From Elusimicrobiota bacterium (GTDB taxonomy: Bacteria; Elusimicrobiota; Endomicrobiia; Endomicrobiales; Endomicrobiaceae), in assembly GCA_017525905.1 (NCBI GenBank), contig JAFXSD010000011.1, positions 1 through 64,000 of the forward strand: a DNA stretch of 64,000 bases, read 5' to 3'. Position 1 is the first letter of the stretch; each line of letters begins with the position of its first letter. Below the pieces are notes generated by a model. The model worked only from the letters and a program-made list of their open reading frames with translations, was not told where the DNA came from and ran no database searches. This document shows, piece by piece, positions 51,178 through 60,865 of the stretch. The position numbers and the translations under genes were made by a program.

Positions 51178-52143
51178 ATGGCTATTACTTATCAAAAAGC
51201 AGGTGTAAACATTGATGCAGGAAACGAGTTAGTTAAAAGACTTAAGAAAAAACTTCCTAAAGTTGGTGGTTTTGGCGGTGCATTCCCTATAGAAAATACA
51301 AAATATAATTTGGTTAGTTCTACCGACGGAGTTGGAACAAAATTAAAGATTGCTTTTTTGGTAAACAAGCACGATACCGTAGGTATAGATTTGGTTGCAA
51401 TGAACGTTAACGATATAATTTGTGTCGGAGCAAAACCTCTTTTCTTTTTGGATTATTTTGCTTGCGGTAAACTTAATGTTTCTCTTACCGAAAAAGTTAT
51501 AAAAGGTATTATGGACGGCTGCAAACAGTCCGATGCACAACTTATCGGCGGAGAAACTGCCGAAATGCCAAGCTTTTATAAAGGTGAAGAATATGATTTG
51601 GCAGGTTTTGCCGTAGGTATAATTGAAAAAGGTAAAGAAATTACGGGTAAAGATATTAAAGAAGGTGATGTTATAATAGGCCTTCCTTCGAGCGGTCCTC
51701 ATTCCAACGGATACTCTTTAATAAGAAAAGTTTTTTCCGAAAAAGAATTGAAAAAATATTCCAAAGAATTGTTAGCCCCGACAAAAATTTATGTTAAAGA
51801 AGTTTTAGCCGCACTCAAAAAATTCAATAACGGTAAAAACAGAAAAATAACCGGTATAGCACATATTACGGGCGGAAGTTTTTACGATAAGATCGGAAGA
51901 ATTTTACCGCAGGATGCACATGTAATAATAAACAAAGGTTCCTGGAAAGTTCCGGAAATATTTAACATAATTCAAAAGAAAGGTAATGTTCCTGAAAAAG
52001 ATATTTACAGAACGTTGAACATGGGTATCGGTATGGCAATATTCGTTAGACCGGAACATGCACAAGCCGTTCACAAATTTTTGAAAGGTTCCAAAGTTAT
52101 AGGATTTGTTCAAAAAGGTAAAAAGGGTGTGGAAATAATATAA
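51178..52143 (+). CDS. purM: Phosphoribosylformylglycinamidine cyclo-ligase
   Basis: 321 residues from the ATG at 51178, which follows a GGGGG ribosome site; an upstream in-frame TTG at 51157 is rejected as start. MAITYQKAGVNIDAGNELV, STDGVGTKLKIAF, GGETAEMPSFY and ITGGSFYDKIGRILP identify AIR synthetase of purine synthesis. It is slightly shorter than the usual 345 residues. Its stop overlaps the purN start by one base (TAATG). Confidence 0.96.
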   Translation: MAITYQKAGVNIDAGNELVKRLKKKLPKVGGFGGAFPIENTKYNLVSSTDGVGTKLKIAFLVNKHDTVGIDLVAMNVNDIICVGAKPLFFLDYFACGKLNVSLTEKVIKGIMDGCKQSDAQLIGGETAEMPSFYKGEEYDLAGFAVGIIEKGKEITGKDIKEGDVIIGLPSSGPHSNGYSLIRKVFSEKELKKYSKELLAPTKIYVKEVLAALKKFNNGKNRKITGIAHITGGSFYDKIGRILPQDAHVIINKGSWKVPEIFNIIQKKGNVPEKDIYRTLNMGIGMAIFVRPEHAQAVHKFLKGSKVIGFVQKGKKGVEII

Positions 52144-52733
52144 TGAAAAAGTTAGCGGTATTGGTTTCCGGCGGCGGCTCAAATTTACAGTCGATAATAG
52201 ATTCAACAAAAAACGGAATACTTAAAGATATTGCCGAAGTTGTTATCGTTATATCCAACAATCCTTCCGCTTACGGGCTTGAAAGAGCAAAAAAAGAAGG
52301 AATAAAGTCCGTTGCATTGGATTACAAAAATATGGATAAACAAGATTATGACGATAAAATGTATAACCTTATAAAAGAATCCGGTGCGGACATAATTTGT
52401 TTGGCGGGTTATCTTAAAAAAGTTTCCGATAAAATTGTTAAAGAATATAAATCGAGAATACTGAATATTCATCCGGCTTTACTTCCGAAATTCGGAGGTA
52501 AAGGAATGTACGGACATTTTGTTCATGAAGCGGTGGTAAAAGCAAAAGAAACAAAATCCGGTCCTACGGTTCACTATGTGGACGAGAATTATGATACCGG
52601 CAACATCATTTTACAAAAAGAAGTACCGGTTTACGAAACCGATAGCCCCGAAGATGTCGCAAAAAGAGTTTTAGTTCAGGAACATATAATATTTCCTCAA
52701 GCAATAAAAAAAATTATAGAAAATTTAAAATAA
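52143..52733 (+). CDS. purN: Phosphoribosylglycinamide formyltransferase
   Basis: 196 residues. VLVSGGGSNLQSIID start; catalytic Asn and His in ILNIHPALLPKFGGKGMYG and Asp in YDTGNIILQKEVPV are all present. It transfers the formyl group from 10-formyl-THF in purine synthesis. Translationally coupled to purM; purB follows after 15 bases. In the pathway PurN precedes PurM. Confidence 0.96.
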   Translation: MKKLAVLVSGGGSNLQSIIDSTKNGILKDIAEVVIVISNNPSAYGLERAKKEGIKSVALDYKNMDKQDYDDKMYNLIKESGADIICLAGYLKKVSDKIVKEYKSRILNIHPALLPKFGGKGMYGHFVHEAVVKAKETKSGPTVHYVDENYDTGNIILQKEVPVYETDSPEDVAKRVLVQEHIIFPQAIKKIIENLK

Positions 52734-52748
52734 AGAAGGTAAAAAAGT

Positions 52749-54044
52749 ATGATACCAAGATATGCAAAACCTGAAATGGAATCTATTTGGACAGACGACA
52801 ACAAATTCAAAATAATGTTGGAAGTTGAAATTTTAGCATCCGAAGCTATGAGCAAGTTAGGGGTGGTTCCTAAATCCGCAATAGCCAAAGTAAGAAAAAA
52901 AGCCAAGATAAACAAAGACAGAATAAACGAAATAGAAAAAACCGTTAAACACGATGTAATAGCTTTTTTAACAAGTGTTGTTGAAACCGTCGGTCCCGAG
53001 GCAAGATTTTTGCATATGGGTATGACATCGTCCGATGTTTTGGATACTTCTCTTGCCGTTCAAATGAGACAAGCTTGTTTGCTCCTTATAAAAGAAACTA
53101 AAGAGTTAATGAAAATAACAAAAAAGTTGGCTTTCAAATATAAATATACTCCCACGATGGGAAGAAGTCACGGCGTTCATGCCGAACCTACGACATTCGG
53201 TTTGAAAGTTGCAAATTGGTACAGCGAACTTTCCCGTTCACTCGACAGATTAAACTATGCATTGGAAACCGTAAGTTACGGAGCAATTTCCGGAGCCGTG
53301 GGAACATTTGCACATTTAAGTCCGAAAGTTGAAGAATATGTTTGCAAAAAATTGAACTTAAAACCTGAACCTGTTTCAACACAGATTGTTCCGAGAGACA
53401 GACACTCAATATTTTTATCAACAATTGCACATGTAGGTGCTAACCTTGAAAGAATAGCACTTGAAATAAGACATTTGCAAAGAACGGAAGTTGCAGAAGC
53501 GGAAGAACCGTTTACAAAAGGTCAAAAAGGTTCATCTGCAATGCCGCACAAAAGAAACCCGATAATATCGGAAAATGTTTGCGGTTTTGCAAGACTTTTA
53601 AGAGGATATGCAGTAACGGCTATGGAAAATATTGCTTTATGGCATGAAAGAGACATAAGTCATTCTTCAACCGAAAGAATAATGTTGCCGGATGCAACGA
53701 TGGGACTTTATTATATTTTAAAAAGAATGCAGGGATTACTTTCCGGATTAAATGTGTATCCGGAAAATATGAAAAAAAATCTTAACAAAACCCAGGATGT
53801 TATTTGTTCCGGAACACTTTTGTTAACGTTGGTAGATAAAGGATTAACGAGAGAGCAAGGTTATGCAATTATGCAAAGACTCGCATTTTCTGCAAGAGAA
53901 AAAAATGTTAGTCTTGAAGAAGTAGCATTAAAAGATGAAGAAATAAGAAAATATATGAACGAAAAAGAAATAAGAAGAGATTGTGATTTGTCACCGCACT
54001 TTAAAAATGTTGATTTTATATTTAAGAGAGTTTTCAAAAAATAA
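52749..54044 (+). CDS. purB: Adenylosuccinate lyase
   Basis: 431 residues. MIPRYAKPEMESIW start, TSSDVLDTS, GRSHGVHAEPTTFG and the fumarase/aspartase signature GSSAMPHKRNP identify PurB. It acts twice in purine synthesis (SAICAR to AICAR and adenylosuccinate to AMP). Ribosome site AAGAAGGT. The stop codon is followed within a few bases by the largest octamer-repeat element in the window. Confidence 0.97.
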   Translation: MIPRYAKPEMESIWTDDNKFKIMLEVEILASEAMSKLGVVPKSAIAKVRKKAKINKDRINEIEKTVKHDVIAFLTSVVETVGPEARFLHMGMTSSDVLDTSLAVQMRQACLLLIKETKELMKITKKLAFKYKYTPTMGRSHGVHAEPTTFGLKVANWYSELSRSLDRLNYALETVSYGAISGAVGTFAHLSPKVEEYVCKKLNLKPEPVSTQIVPRDRHSIFLSTIAHVGANLERIALEIRHLQRTEVAEAEEPFTKGQKGSSAMPHKRNPIISENVCGFARLLRGYAVTAMENIALWHERDISHSSTERIMLPDATMGLYYILKRMQGLLSGLNVYPENMKKNLNKTQDVICSGTLLLTLVDKGLTREQGYAIMQRLAFSAREKNVSLEEVALKDEEIRKYMNEKEIRRDCDLSPHFKNVDFIFKRVFKK

Positions 54045-54046
54045 AT

Positions 54047-54301
54047 TAGAGGAATAGAGGTATAGAGAGATAGAGGGATAGAAAATTGCCAAAGGCAATT
54101 TGGAGGTATGGAGGAAAAGAGGTATAGAGGTATAACTGCAAAATAAAGTTGCGAATGTAACGAGATTATTTAGTGTAGTTAGGTCGTTTCTATACATCAA
54201 TATATCCATCCTTCCGGTCATCAAAATTCCGCAGGAATTTTAGTCTATACATCCATACCTCCATACATCTATACATCAAAAAAATCCGTAGGATTTTTTT
54301 T
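54047..54301. repeat. Largest inverted octamer element, purB to phosphorylase gap
   Basis: Octamers GAGGAATA/GAGGTATA/GAGGGATA (54049-54081) are followed by hairpin AAATTGCC-AAA-GGCAATTT (54083-54101), more octamers (54102-54133) and a unique core. Inverted octamers (54189-54215) precede hairpin AAAATTCC-GCA-GGAATTTT (54223-54241). More inverted octamers (54244-54277) precede hairpin AAAAAAATCC-GTA-GGATTTTTTT (54278-54300), which abuts the GGGGG ribosome site of the next gene. It looks like two nested elements and contains no gene. Confidence 0.88.
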
Positions 54302-54310
54302 GGGGGAACA

Positions 54311-57300
54311 ATGGCTAACAAATTTAAGTATTATCTTAACCAAGACGGAAGTTTCGTTATTGAGAATTATAATTTAGCACCGACTTTTTCAAGCTTTTTC
54401 CCGGGAATTTCCGGAGTAAAAGGTATTCCTATGTGGGCATATTATGTTAACAGAGGACAAGGAATTTGTACATTCGGTATAAAAAATAAAAACAATGCGA
54501 TAATGGAATTTTATCCTGCAAATGTAAGTTATAATTTGGTAAACACTTTCGGCTTTAGAACATTTTTAAAAATAAAAAAAGGTAAAGATACAATTTGTTA
54601 TGAACCTTTCAAAAATAATAGTGCCGATATAAAAAATGTAAAACAAAATATGTATATTTCCGCTTACGATTTGACGATAGAAGAAACAAATACAAAAATC
54701 GGTATTAAAACAACAGTTACATATTTTACTTTACCTAATCAACCGTTGGCGGGTTTGTTAAGAAAAGTTACGGTTGAAAATTTATCAAAACAAAATATTC
54801 AGGTGGAAATTGTTGACGGTATGCCGAAGATTCTTCCTTATTATGTTAATTCCTGGTCACAAAAGTTTATGTCAACAACAATTCAAGCATGGACAAAAGT
54901 CGATAATTTCAATAAAACGGGAATTCCTTTTTACAGATTAAAAGTTGAAACGGATGACAGACCTGAAGTTGTGGAAATTACGGAAGGTAACTTTTATTTT
55001 TCCGTAGTGAAAGACAAAAAATTAAAACAAGCAGACATTATAATTGATCCGGACATTTTGTTCGGTTCTAATACAAGTTTTTCTTTCCCTGAAAAATTGT
55101 TTAATGAAAAATTTGTATATCCCAAAACACAATTTGCCGATAACAAATATCCTACGGCATTCAGTTATGTAAAACAAAATTTGAGAGCCGGTGTAAATGT
55201 AACAATATATTCCATAGTGGGTCATATCGACAGTGTTAAATCTTTAAACAGTTTTGTTAAAAAGTTTGATGTAAAATATTTCGAAACAAAACAGGAAGAA
55301 AATAAAAATTTAATAAATTCAATTACGGCAAACATGGAAACACATTCTTCAATACCTGAATTTGATATGTATTGCAGACAAAACTATCTTGATAATGTTA
55401 TGAGAGGCGGACTTCCCATAGAATTTAAATATAACGATAAATCCGCAATGTATTATGTTTTTTCAAGAAAGCACGGCGATTTGGAAAGAGATTATAACGA
55501 GTTCCAGGTATCACCAAACTATTATTCGCAAGGTAACGGAAATTTCAGAGATGTAAATCAAAACAGAAGAAAAGATATTTTCTTTAATCCTAATGTAAAA
55601 GACAGTGCGGTAAAAATATTTTATAACTTGTTACAAATAGACGGTTGTAATCCGTTGGTGGTTAAGGGAACACTTTTCGTATTAGACACTAAAAGCAAAG
55701 AATATAAAAATATAATAAGTGATTTAAGTAACAAAAAAGACGAAGAAAAATTAAATGCATTTTTTCAAAAACCTTTTGAACCCGGTTCACTTGCAACATT
55801 TATGGAATTTTCGAATATAAAAACAAAAATAAAATTCGAAGATTTTATTGCAAAAGTGGTAACGACCGCAAAATCTCAAAATGATGCAAGTCACGGTGAA
55901 GGATATTGGGTAGATCATTGGAAATATAATTTTGATTTGTTGGAAAGCTTTTTATCCATTTATCCGGATAAGAAAAAAGAACTTTTCTTCGGAGATAAGT
56001 CTTTTATATATTATGATTCCGACCATTATGTTTTGCCGAGAAGCAGAAAATATGTTTTAACTCCTCAAAATACGGTAAGAAGATTTGGTTCCGTTGCACA
56101 ATCAAAAGAGAAAGCAAATTTGATCGCATCGAGAAAAGTTAACCCCAATGCTTTAAGGACAAACAACGGTAAAGGTGAAATTTATACATCTACATTGGCA
56201 TCAAAATTCGTTACTTTAATGACGGTAAAATTTGCAACATTGGATAGTAACGGTATAGGTATAGAAATGGAATCGGATAAACCCGGTTGGTATGATTCAT
56301 TTAACGGTTTGCCCGGTATTTTCGGTTCATCTACACCTGAAGTTTTCGAATTAAGAAAAATGATGATGTTTTTTGCCGATCTTTTAAAAGATAATAAAAA
56401 CGAAAAAATTTCCGTTCCTAAAGAAGTTGCAACTTTATTTAAAGAAATTAACGTCTTATTAAATTCAAATTTGAAACCGTTTGATTTTTGGAACAAAGCA
56501 ACAACTGCAAAAGAAAAATACAGAGAATCCGTAATAATGGGTATTGACGGAAAAGAAGAAGTTTTAAGTACGGATATATTGATTGATTTTATAGATAAGG
56601 CGGTTAAAAAAATAAATGCCGGTCTTAAAAAGGCCATAGATCCTAAAACAGGTTTATATTTTACTTATTTCAGACAGGAAGCGGTAAAATATACAAAGAA
56701 CAATCAAACAAGTATAAAAGGATTACCGTGTGTAACGGTTAGTGAATTCAAAACTTATCCGTTGCCGTTGTTCTTGGAATCGGAAACTCATTATATGAGA
56801 ATGTCTCAAGATAAACAAGAAGCAAAAAAACATTTTGTTGCTCTTAAGAAAAGCAGTTTGTACGATAAAGAACTTAAAATGTTTAAAGTATGCTCTTCAT
56901 TGGAAAAAGAATCTAATGAAGTCGGAAGATCAAGAGTGTTTTTACCGGGTTGGCTTGAAAACGAATCCGTATTTATGCACATGGAATTTAAATATTTGTT
57001 GGGACTTTTAAAAGCCGGTTTGTATGAAGAATTTTTCTCGTCGATAAAAACTTGTTTTCCGTGCTTTTTAAAACCTGAAATTTACGGAAGAAGCATACTT
57101 GAAAATTCATCTTTTATTTCTTCAAGTGCATTCCCGGATAAAAGAAATTGGGGCAGAGGTTTTGTTGCAAGACTCAGCGGTTCGACAGCCGAATTTATAG
57201 ATATGTGGCTTACCATGATTTTAGGTTATAACCCTTTTTCCGTAAACGATAAACAAGAGTTGGTGTTTAGTTTAAAGCCTGTAATTAACGGAGAATTTTT

Positions 57301-57523
57301 CGATAAGAAAGGCGAATTTAAAGCAAAATTGTTTTCAACAACCGATTTGGTATATATAAACAAATCCAAAAAAAGTACATATTTGCCGAACATGAATATT
57401 AAAAAGATTGAAATTTTGTGGAACGATAATTCAAAAGATGTTATTGACGATAATGTTGTTGTCGGTAAAAATGCGGAAAAGATAAGACAAAGACTCGCAA
57501 AACGGATAACGATTACTTTTTAA
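54311..57523 (+). CDS. Large GH94-type glycoside phosphorylase
   Basis: 1,070 residues, without a signal peptide, so cytoplasmic. N-terminal beta-sandwich (FPGISGVKGIPMWAYYVNRGQGICTFGI), then an (alpha/alpha)6 barrel with GEGYWVDHWKYNFDLLESFL, YVLPRSRKYVLTPQN, MESDKPGWYDSFNGLPGIFGSS and FLPGWLENESVFMHMEFKYL. These features fit clan GH-Q phosphorylases. The length exceeds classical GH94 (about 800) and is nearer GH149/GH161 beta-1,3-glucan phosphorylases, so the family and glucan linkage cannot be fixed by eye. It would release glucose-1-phosphate from an imported glucan. It stands alone with its own terminator. Confidence 0.82.
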   Translation: MANKFKYYLNQDGSFVIENYNLAPTFSSFFPGISGVKGIPMWAYYVNRGQGICTFGIKNKNNAIMEFYPANVSYNLVNTFGFRTFLKIKKGKDTICYEPFKNNSADIKNVKQNMYISAYDLTIEETNTKIGIKTTVTYFTLPNQPLAGLLRKVTVENLSKQNIQVEIVDGMPKILPYYVNSWSQKFMSTTIQAWTKVDNFNKTGIPFYRLKVETDDRPEVVEITEGNFYFSVVKDKKLKQADIIIDPDILFGSNTSFSFPEKLFNEKFVYPKTQFADNKYPTAFSYVKQNLRAGVNVTIYSIVGHIDSVKSLNSFVKKFDVKYFETKQEENKNLINSITANMETHSSIPEFDMYCRQNYLDNVMRGGLPIEFKYNDKSAMYYVFSRKHGDLERDYNEFQVSPNYYSQGNGNFRDVNQNRRKDIFFNPNVKDSAVKIFYNLLQIDGCNPLVVKGTLFVLDTKSKEYKNIISDLSNKKDEEKLNAFFQKPFEPGSLATFMEFSNIKTKIKFEDFIAKVVTTAKSQNDASHGEGYWVDHWKYNFDLLESFLSIYPDKKKELFFGDKSFIYYDSDHYVLPRSRKYVLTPQNTVRRFGSVAQSKEKANLIASRKVNPNALRTNNGKGEIYTSTLASKFVTLMTVKFATLDSNGIGIEMESDKPGWYDSFNGLPGIFGSSTPEVFELRKMMMFFADLLKDNKNEKISVPKEVATLFKEINVLLNSNLKPFDFWNKATTAKEKYRESVIMGIDGKEEVLSTDILIDFIDKAVKKINAGLKKAIDPKTGLYFTYFRQEAVKYTKNNQTSIKGLPCVTVSEFKTYPLPLFLESETHYMRMSQDKQEAKKHFVALKKSSLYDKELKMFKVCSSLEKESNEVGRSRVFLPGWLENESVFMHMEFKYLLGLLKAGLYEEFFSSIKTCFPCFLKPEIYGRSILENSSFISSSAFPDKRNWGRGFVARLSGSTAEFIDMWLTMILGYNPFSVNDKQELVFSLKPVINGEFFDKKGEFKAKLFSTTDLVYINKSKKSTYLPNMNIKKIEILWNDNSKDVIDDNVVVGKNAEKIRQRLAKRITITF

Positions 57524-57543
57524 TTTGATATTGTTTCGAATAT

Positions 57544-57585
57544 AAAAGAGCAGGATTTCAGATTATAAAATCCTGCTCTTTTTTT
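57544..57585 (+). terminator. Intrinsic terminator of the phosphorylase gene
   Basis: A 15-bp perfect stem, AAAAGAGCAGGATTT (57544-57558) with AAATCCTGCTCTTTT (57568-57582), runs into seven Ts. Confidence 0.92.
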
Positions 57586-57606
57586 ATGTAAATTTTTCTT
57601 ATAATT

Positions 57607-57635
57607 TTGTAAAATATCAAAGATAATAAAATAAT
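57607..57635 (+). promoter_or_regulatory. Possible aconitase promoter
   Basis: TTGTAA (57607-57612), a 17-base spacer and AATAAT (57630-57635), 24 bases before the ATG and after a strong terminator, so a promoter is expected here. Confidence 0.45.
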
Positions 57636-57658
57636 ACTTTATATATACGGAGTTTTTT

Positions 57659-59569
57659 ATGAATTTAGCAAGAAAAATTATTAAAAATCATTTGGTTTCC
57701 GGTTCGATGGAAGTAGGAAGTGAGGTTGCACTGAGAATAGATCAAACATTAACCCAGGATGCAACAGGTACTATGGCATATTTGCAGTTTGAGGCAATGA
57801 ATGTTCCTAAAGTAAAAACGGAACTTTCCGTAAGTTATGTTGATCATAACACATTACAGTCGGGTTTTGAAAATGCCGATGATCACAAATTTTTGCAGAC
57901 AATAGCAAATAAGCACGGAATAGTTTTTTCACCTGCAGGTAACGGTATTTGTCATCAGGTGCATTTGGAAAGATTCGGTATTCCGGGAAAAACATTGATA
58001 GGATCCGATTCTCATACTCCTACAGGCGGCGGTATCGGTATGCTTGCTTTCGGTGCGGGCGGACTTGATGTTGCTTGTGCCATGGCGGGACAACCTTTTT
58101 ATATAACAATGCCTAAAATCGTTAAAGTTAATTTGACAGGGAAGTTAAGAGATTGGGTAAGCGCCAAAGATATAATTCTTGAACTTTTAAGAATATTGTC
58201 CGTAAAGGGCGGAAGAGGAAAAATATTTGAATTTGCAGATGAAGGTGTTAAAACTTTGTCTGTTCCCGAAAGAGCGACAATTACAAATATGGGAACGGAA
58301 CTCGGGGCAACAACGACAATATTCCCTTCTGACGAAATAACAAAAGATTTCTTAAAAAGGCAAAACAGAGAAAAAGATTGGGTTGAAATGGTTGCCGATT
58401 CGGATGCAACATACGATGATGAATTGACAATCAATTTATCCGAACTTGAACCTTTAATAGCGATGCCGCACAGTCCGGACAATGTAAAAAAAGTTAAAGA
58501 TTTGAAAGGAACAAAAGTTGATCAGGTTTGTATCGGTTCCTGCACAAACTCATCTTATGCGGACATGATGTTATGTGCCGAAACTTTAAAAGATAAAAAG
58601 ATAAATAAAAATACAAGTTTAACGATTTCTCCGGGGTCAAGACAAGTATTTTCAATGCTTGCAAGTTCCGGTAAATTGTTTAACATAATAAATGCCGGTG
58701 CAAGAATATTGGAATGTGCTTGCGGGCCGTGTATCGGTATGGGACAAGCTCCAAAAACGAAAGCGGTTTCGTTAAGAACATTTAACAGAAATTTTGAAGG
58801 CAGAAGCGGAACAAAAGATGCTCAGGTTTATTTGTGTTCACCGGAAGTTGCTTTGGCTGCAGCTTTAACGGGAGAAATAACGGATCCTACAACTTTGTTC
58901 GGTGCAAAGCCTAAAATAAGTTTGCCGGACAGCTTTTATATTAACGATGACCATTTCCAAAAGCCTTCCAACGAAGGGGAAATTGTAAGAGGTCCGAATA
59001 TAAAACCGTTACCGAAATTCGAACCGATGCCCGATTCGATTTCGGCGGATGTTGTTTTAAAAGTCGGAGATAATATATCAACAGACCATATCTTGCCTGC
59101 AGGTGCAAAGATTTTGCCTTTAAGATCTAATTTGCCGGCAATATCGGAACATACTTTCGGTGCCGTAGATAAAGATTTTGTTGCAAGAGCAAAATCGGTT
59201 AAAAACGGAGTTATAGTGGGTGCTGAAAATTACGGGCAGGGCTCTTCAAGAGAACATGCTGCGCTAGCTCCCAGATATTTGGGAATAAAAGTTGTTATTA
59301 CAAAAACATTTGCAAGAATACATTTGGCAAATTTAATAAATTTCGGAATTATTCCGTTAACATTTGCTGATGTCAACGATTATGAACTTATAAAACTTGC
59401 AGATAAAATAGAATTTAAGAATATAAAAAATATTATAAAAGAAAATAAAGAATTGGTTATAACCGTTAACGGTAAAAATATTAAATTGAATTACAGTTTT
59501 ACGGAAAGACAAAAAGAAATATTGTTTGCCGGCGGTTTGTTAAACTGGATTAAAGAGGGAATAAAATAA
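57659..59569 (+). CDS. Aconitate hydratase, short bacterial type
   Basis: 636 residues, the short (about 640) monomeric type. Fe-S cluster Cys lie in CIGSCTNSSYADM and CACGPCIGMGQAP. The swivel domain carries GQGSSREHAALAPRYLGIKVVITKTFARIH. It interconverts citrate and isocitrate. No citrate synthase or isocitrate dehydrogenase gene is nearby, so whether it serves a partial TCA path toward glutamate is inferred. It is 1 base from proA, whose product needs glutamate, which fits a glutamate-proline link. Confidence 0.93.
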   Translation: MNLARKIIKNHLVSGSMEVGSEVALRIDQTLTQDATGTMAYLQFEAMNVPKVKTELSVSYVDHNTLQSGFENADDHKFLQTIANKHGIVFSPAGNGICHQVHLERFGIPGKTLIGSDSHTPTGGGIGMLAFGAGGLDVACAMAGQPFYITMPKIVKVNLTGKLRDWVSAKDIILELLRILSVKGGRGKIFEFADEGVKTLSVPERATITNMGTELGATTTIFPSDEITKDFLKRQNREKDWVEMVADSDATYDDELTINLSELEPLIAMPHSPDNVKKVKDLKGTKVDQVCIGSCTNSSYADMMLCAETLKDKKINKNTSLTISPGSRQVFSMLASSGKLFNIINAGARILECACGPCIGMGQAPKTKAVSLRTFNRNFEGRSGTKDAQVYLCSPEVALAAALTGEITDPTTLFGAKPKISLPDSFYINDDHFQKPSNEGEIVRGPNIKPLPKFEPMPDSISADVVLKVGDNISTDHILPAGAKILPLRSNLPAISEHTFGAVDKDFVARAKSVKNGVIVGAENYGQGSSREHAALAPRYLGIKVVITKTFARIHLANLINFGIIPLTFADVNDYELIKLADKIEFKNIKNIIKENKELVITVNGKNIKLNYSFTERQKEILFAGGLLNWIKEGIK

Positions 59570-59570
59570 T

Positions 59571-60833
59571 ATGGAAGAACAGGAAATAAAACAAATAGTT
59601 AATAAAAAAGTTTCTTTGGCAAAAGTTGCTTCTATGCAGTTGGGACTTTTGGACTTTAAACAAAGAAATGCAATTTTGTTATCGATAGCCGATGCGTTGG
59701 AAAAAAATATAAGCGAGATACAGTTTCATAACGATATAGATGTTGAAACAGCAAAAAATTCCGGCATGGATAAAGTTTTAATAGAAAGACTTACACTTAC
59801 AAACAAAAGAATTGAAGATATGATTCATGGTGTAAGAAGTATTGTTAATCAAAAAGATCCGATCGGCGAAATTATGGAAACGAGAGAAGTTGACGGCATA
59901 AATATTCAAAAAGTCAGAGTTCCTATAGGAACAATAGCAATGATATACGAATCAAGACCGAATGTTACCGTTGATGCTGCGGCATTATGTATAAAGTCCG
60001 GCAATGCCATTATTTTAAGAGGCGGTTCTGAAGCTATAAATTCAAATAAAATACTTGCAAAGATTATTTCTTCTGCGGGAGAATCTGCAGGTATGCCTGT
60101 AGGTGCGATTACTTTTATAGATGTGGTTGACAGAGCGGCAGTATCGGAAATGATAAAACTTGATAATTATATAGATTTGTTGATACCGAGAGGAAGCGGA
60201 AAAATGATAGAGTTTATAAAACAACATTCTACAATTCCCATTCTTTCTCACGGCAGCGGGTTATGTCACACTTACATTGATAAGGCTGCCAATATCGATA
60301 TGGCAATAAAAGTTACCATAAATGCCAAATGTCAAAGACCGGGCGTATGTAATGCTACCGAAACAGTGCTTGTTCACAGAGATATAGCAAACAAAGTGTT
60401 ACCGAAATTGTGCAAAAAATTCTTTGAAAACGATACCGAAGTAAGAGGTTGTAAATTAACAAAATCCATTGTTCCGGAAGTTAAAGATGCCACCGAACAA
60501 GATTGGGCAACGGAATATTTGGACAAAATAGTGTCAATAAAAGTTGTTAACTCTTTGGAAGAAGCAATAAACCACATTAACAGATACGGTTCTAAACATT
60601 CCGACTCGATAATTACGGAAGATAAACAAAGAGCCGAAAAGTTCTTGAAAGAAGTTGATTCCGCGGCGGTGTTCCATAATGTTTCCACAAGACTTCACGA
60701 CGGCGGAGTTTTCGGCCTTGGTGCCGAAATAGGAATATCTACGGGTAAATTGCATGCAAGAGGTGCAATGGGTGCAAGAGAGTTAACTACAACAAAATAT
60801 GTTGTTAGAGGTAACGGAGTAATAAGAAAATAA
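59571..60833 (+). CDS. proA: Gamma-glutamyl phosphate reductase
   Basis: 420 residues. VRVPIGTIAMIYESRPNVTVD, ILRGGSEA, the catalytic Cys in CQRPGVCNATETVLVH, and GLGAEIGISTGKLHARGAMG identify ProA. It reduces glutamyl phosphate to the semialdehyde for proline. It follows the aconitase gene directly and lacks proB next to it. Confidence 0.96.
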   Translation: MEEQEIKQIVNKKVSLAKVASMQLGLLDFKQRNAILLSIADALEKNISEIQFHNDIDVETAKNSGMDKVLIERLTLTNKRIEDMIHGVRSIVNQKDPIGEIMETREVDGINIQKVRVPIGTIAMIYESRPNVTVDAAALCIKSGNAIILRGGSEAINSNKILAKIISSAGESAGMPVGAITFIDVVDRAAVSEMIKLDNYIDLLIPRGSGKMIEFIKQHSTIPILSHGSGLCHTYIDKAANIDMAIKVTINAKCQRPGVCNATETVLVHRDIANKVLPKLCKKFFENDTEVRGCKLTKSIVPEVKDATEQDWATEYLDKIVSIKVVNSLEEAINHINRYGSKHSDSIITEDKQRAEKFLKEVDSAAVFHNVSTRLHDGGVFGLGAEIGISTGKLHARGAMGARELTTTKYVVRGNGVIRK

Positions 60834-60865
60834 TTCTTATATATATTTGGAGGTGTATTTAAATT

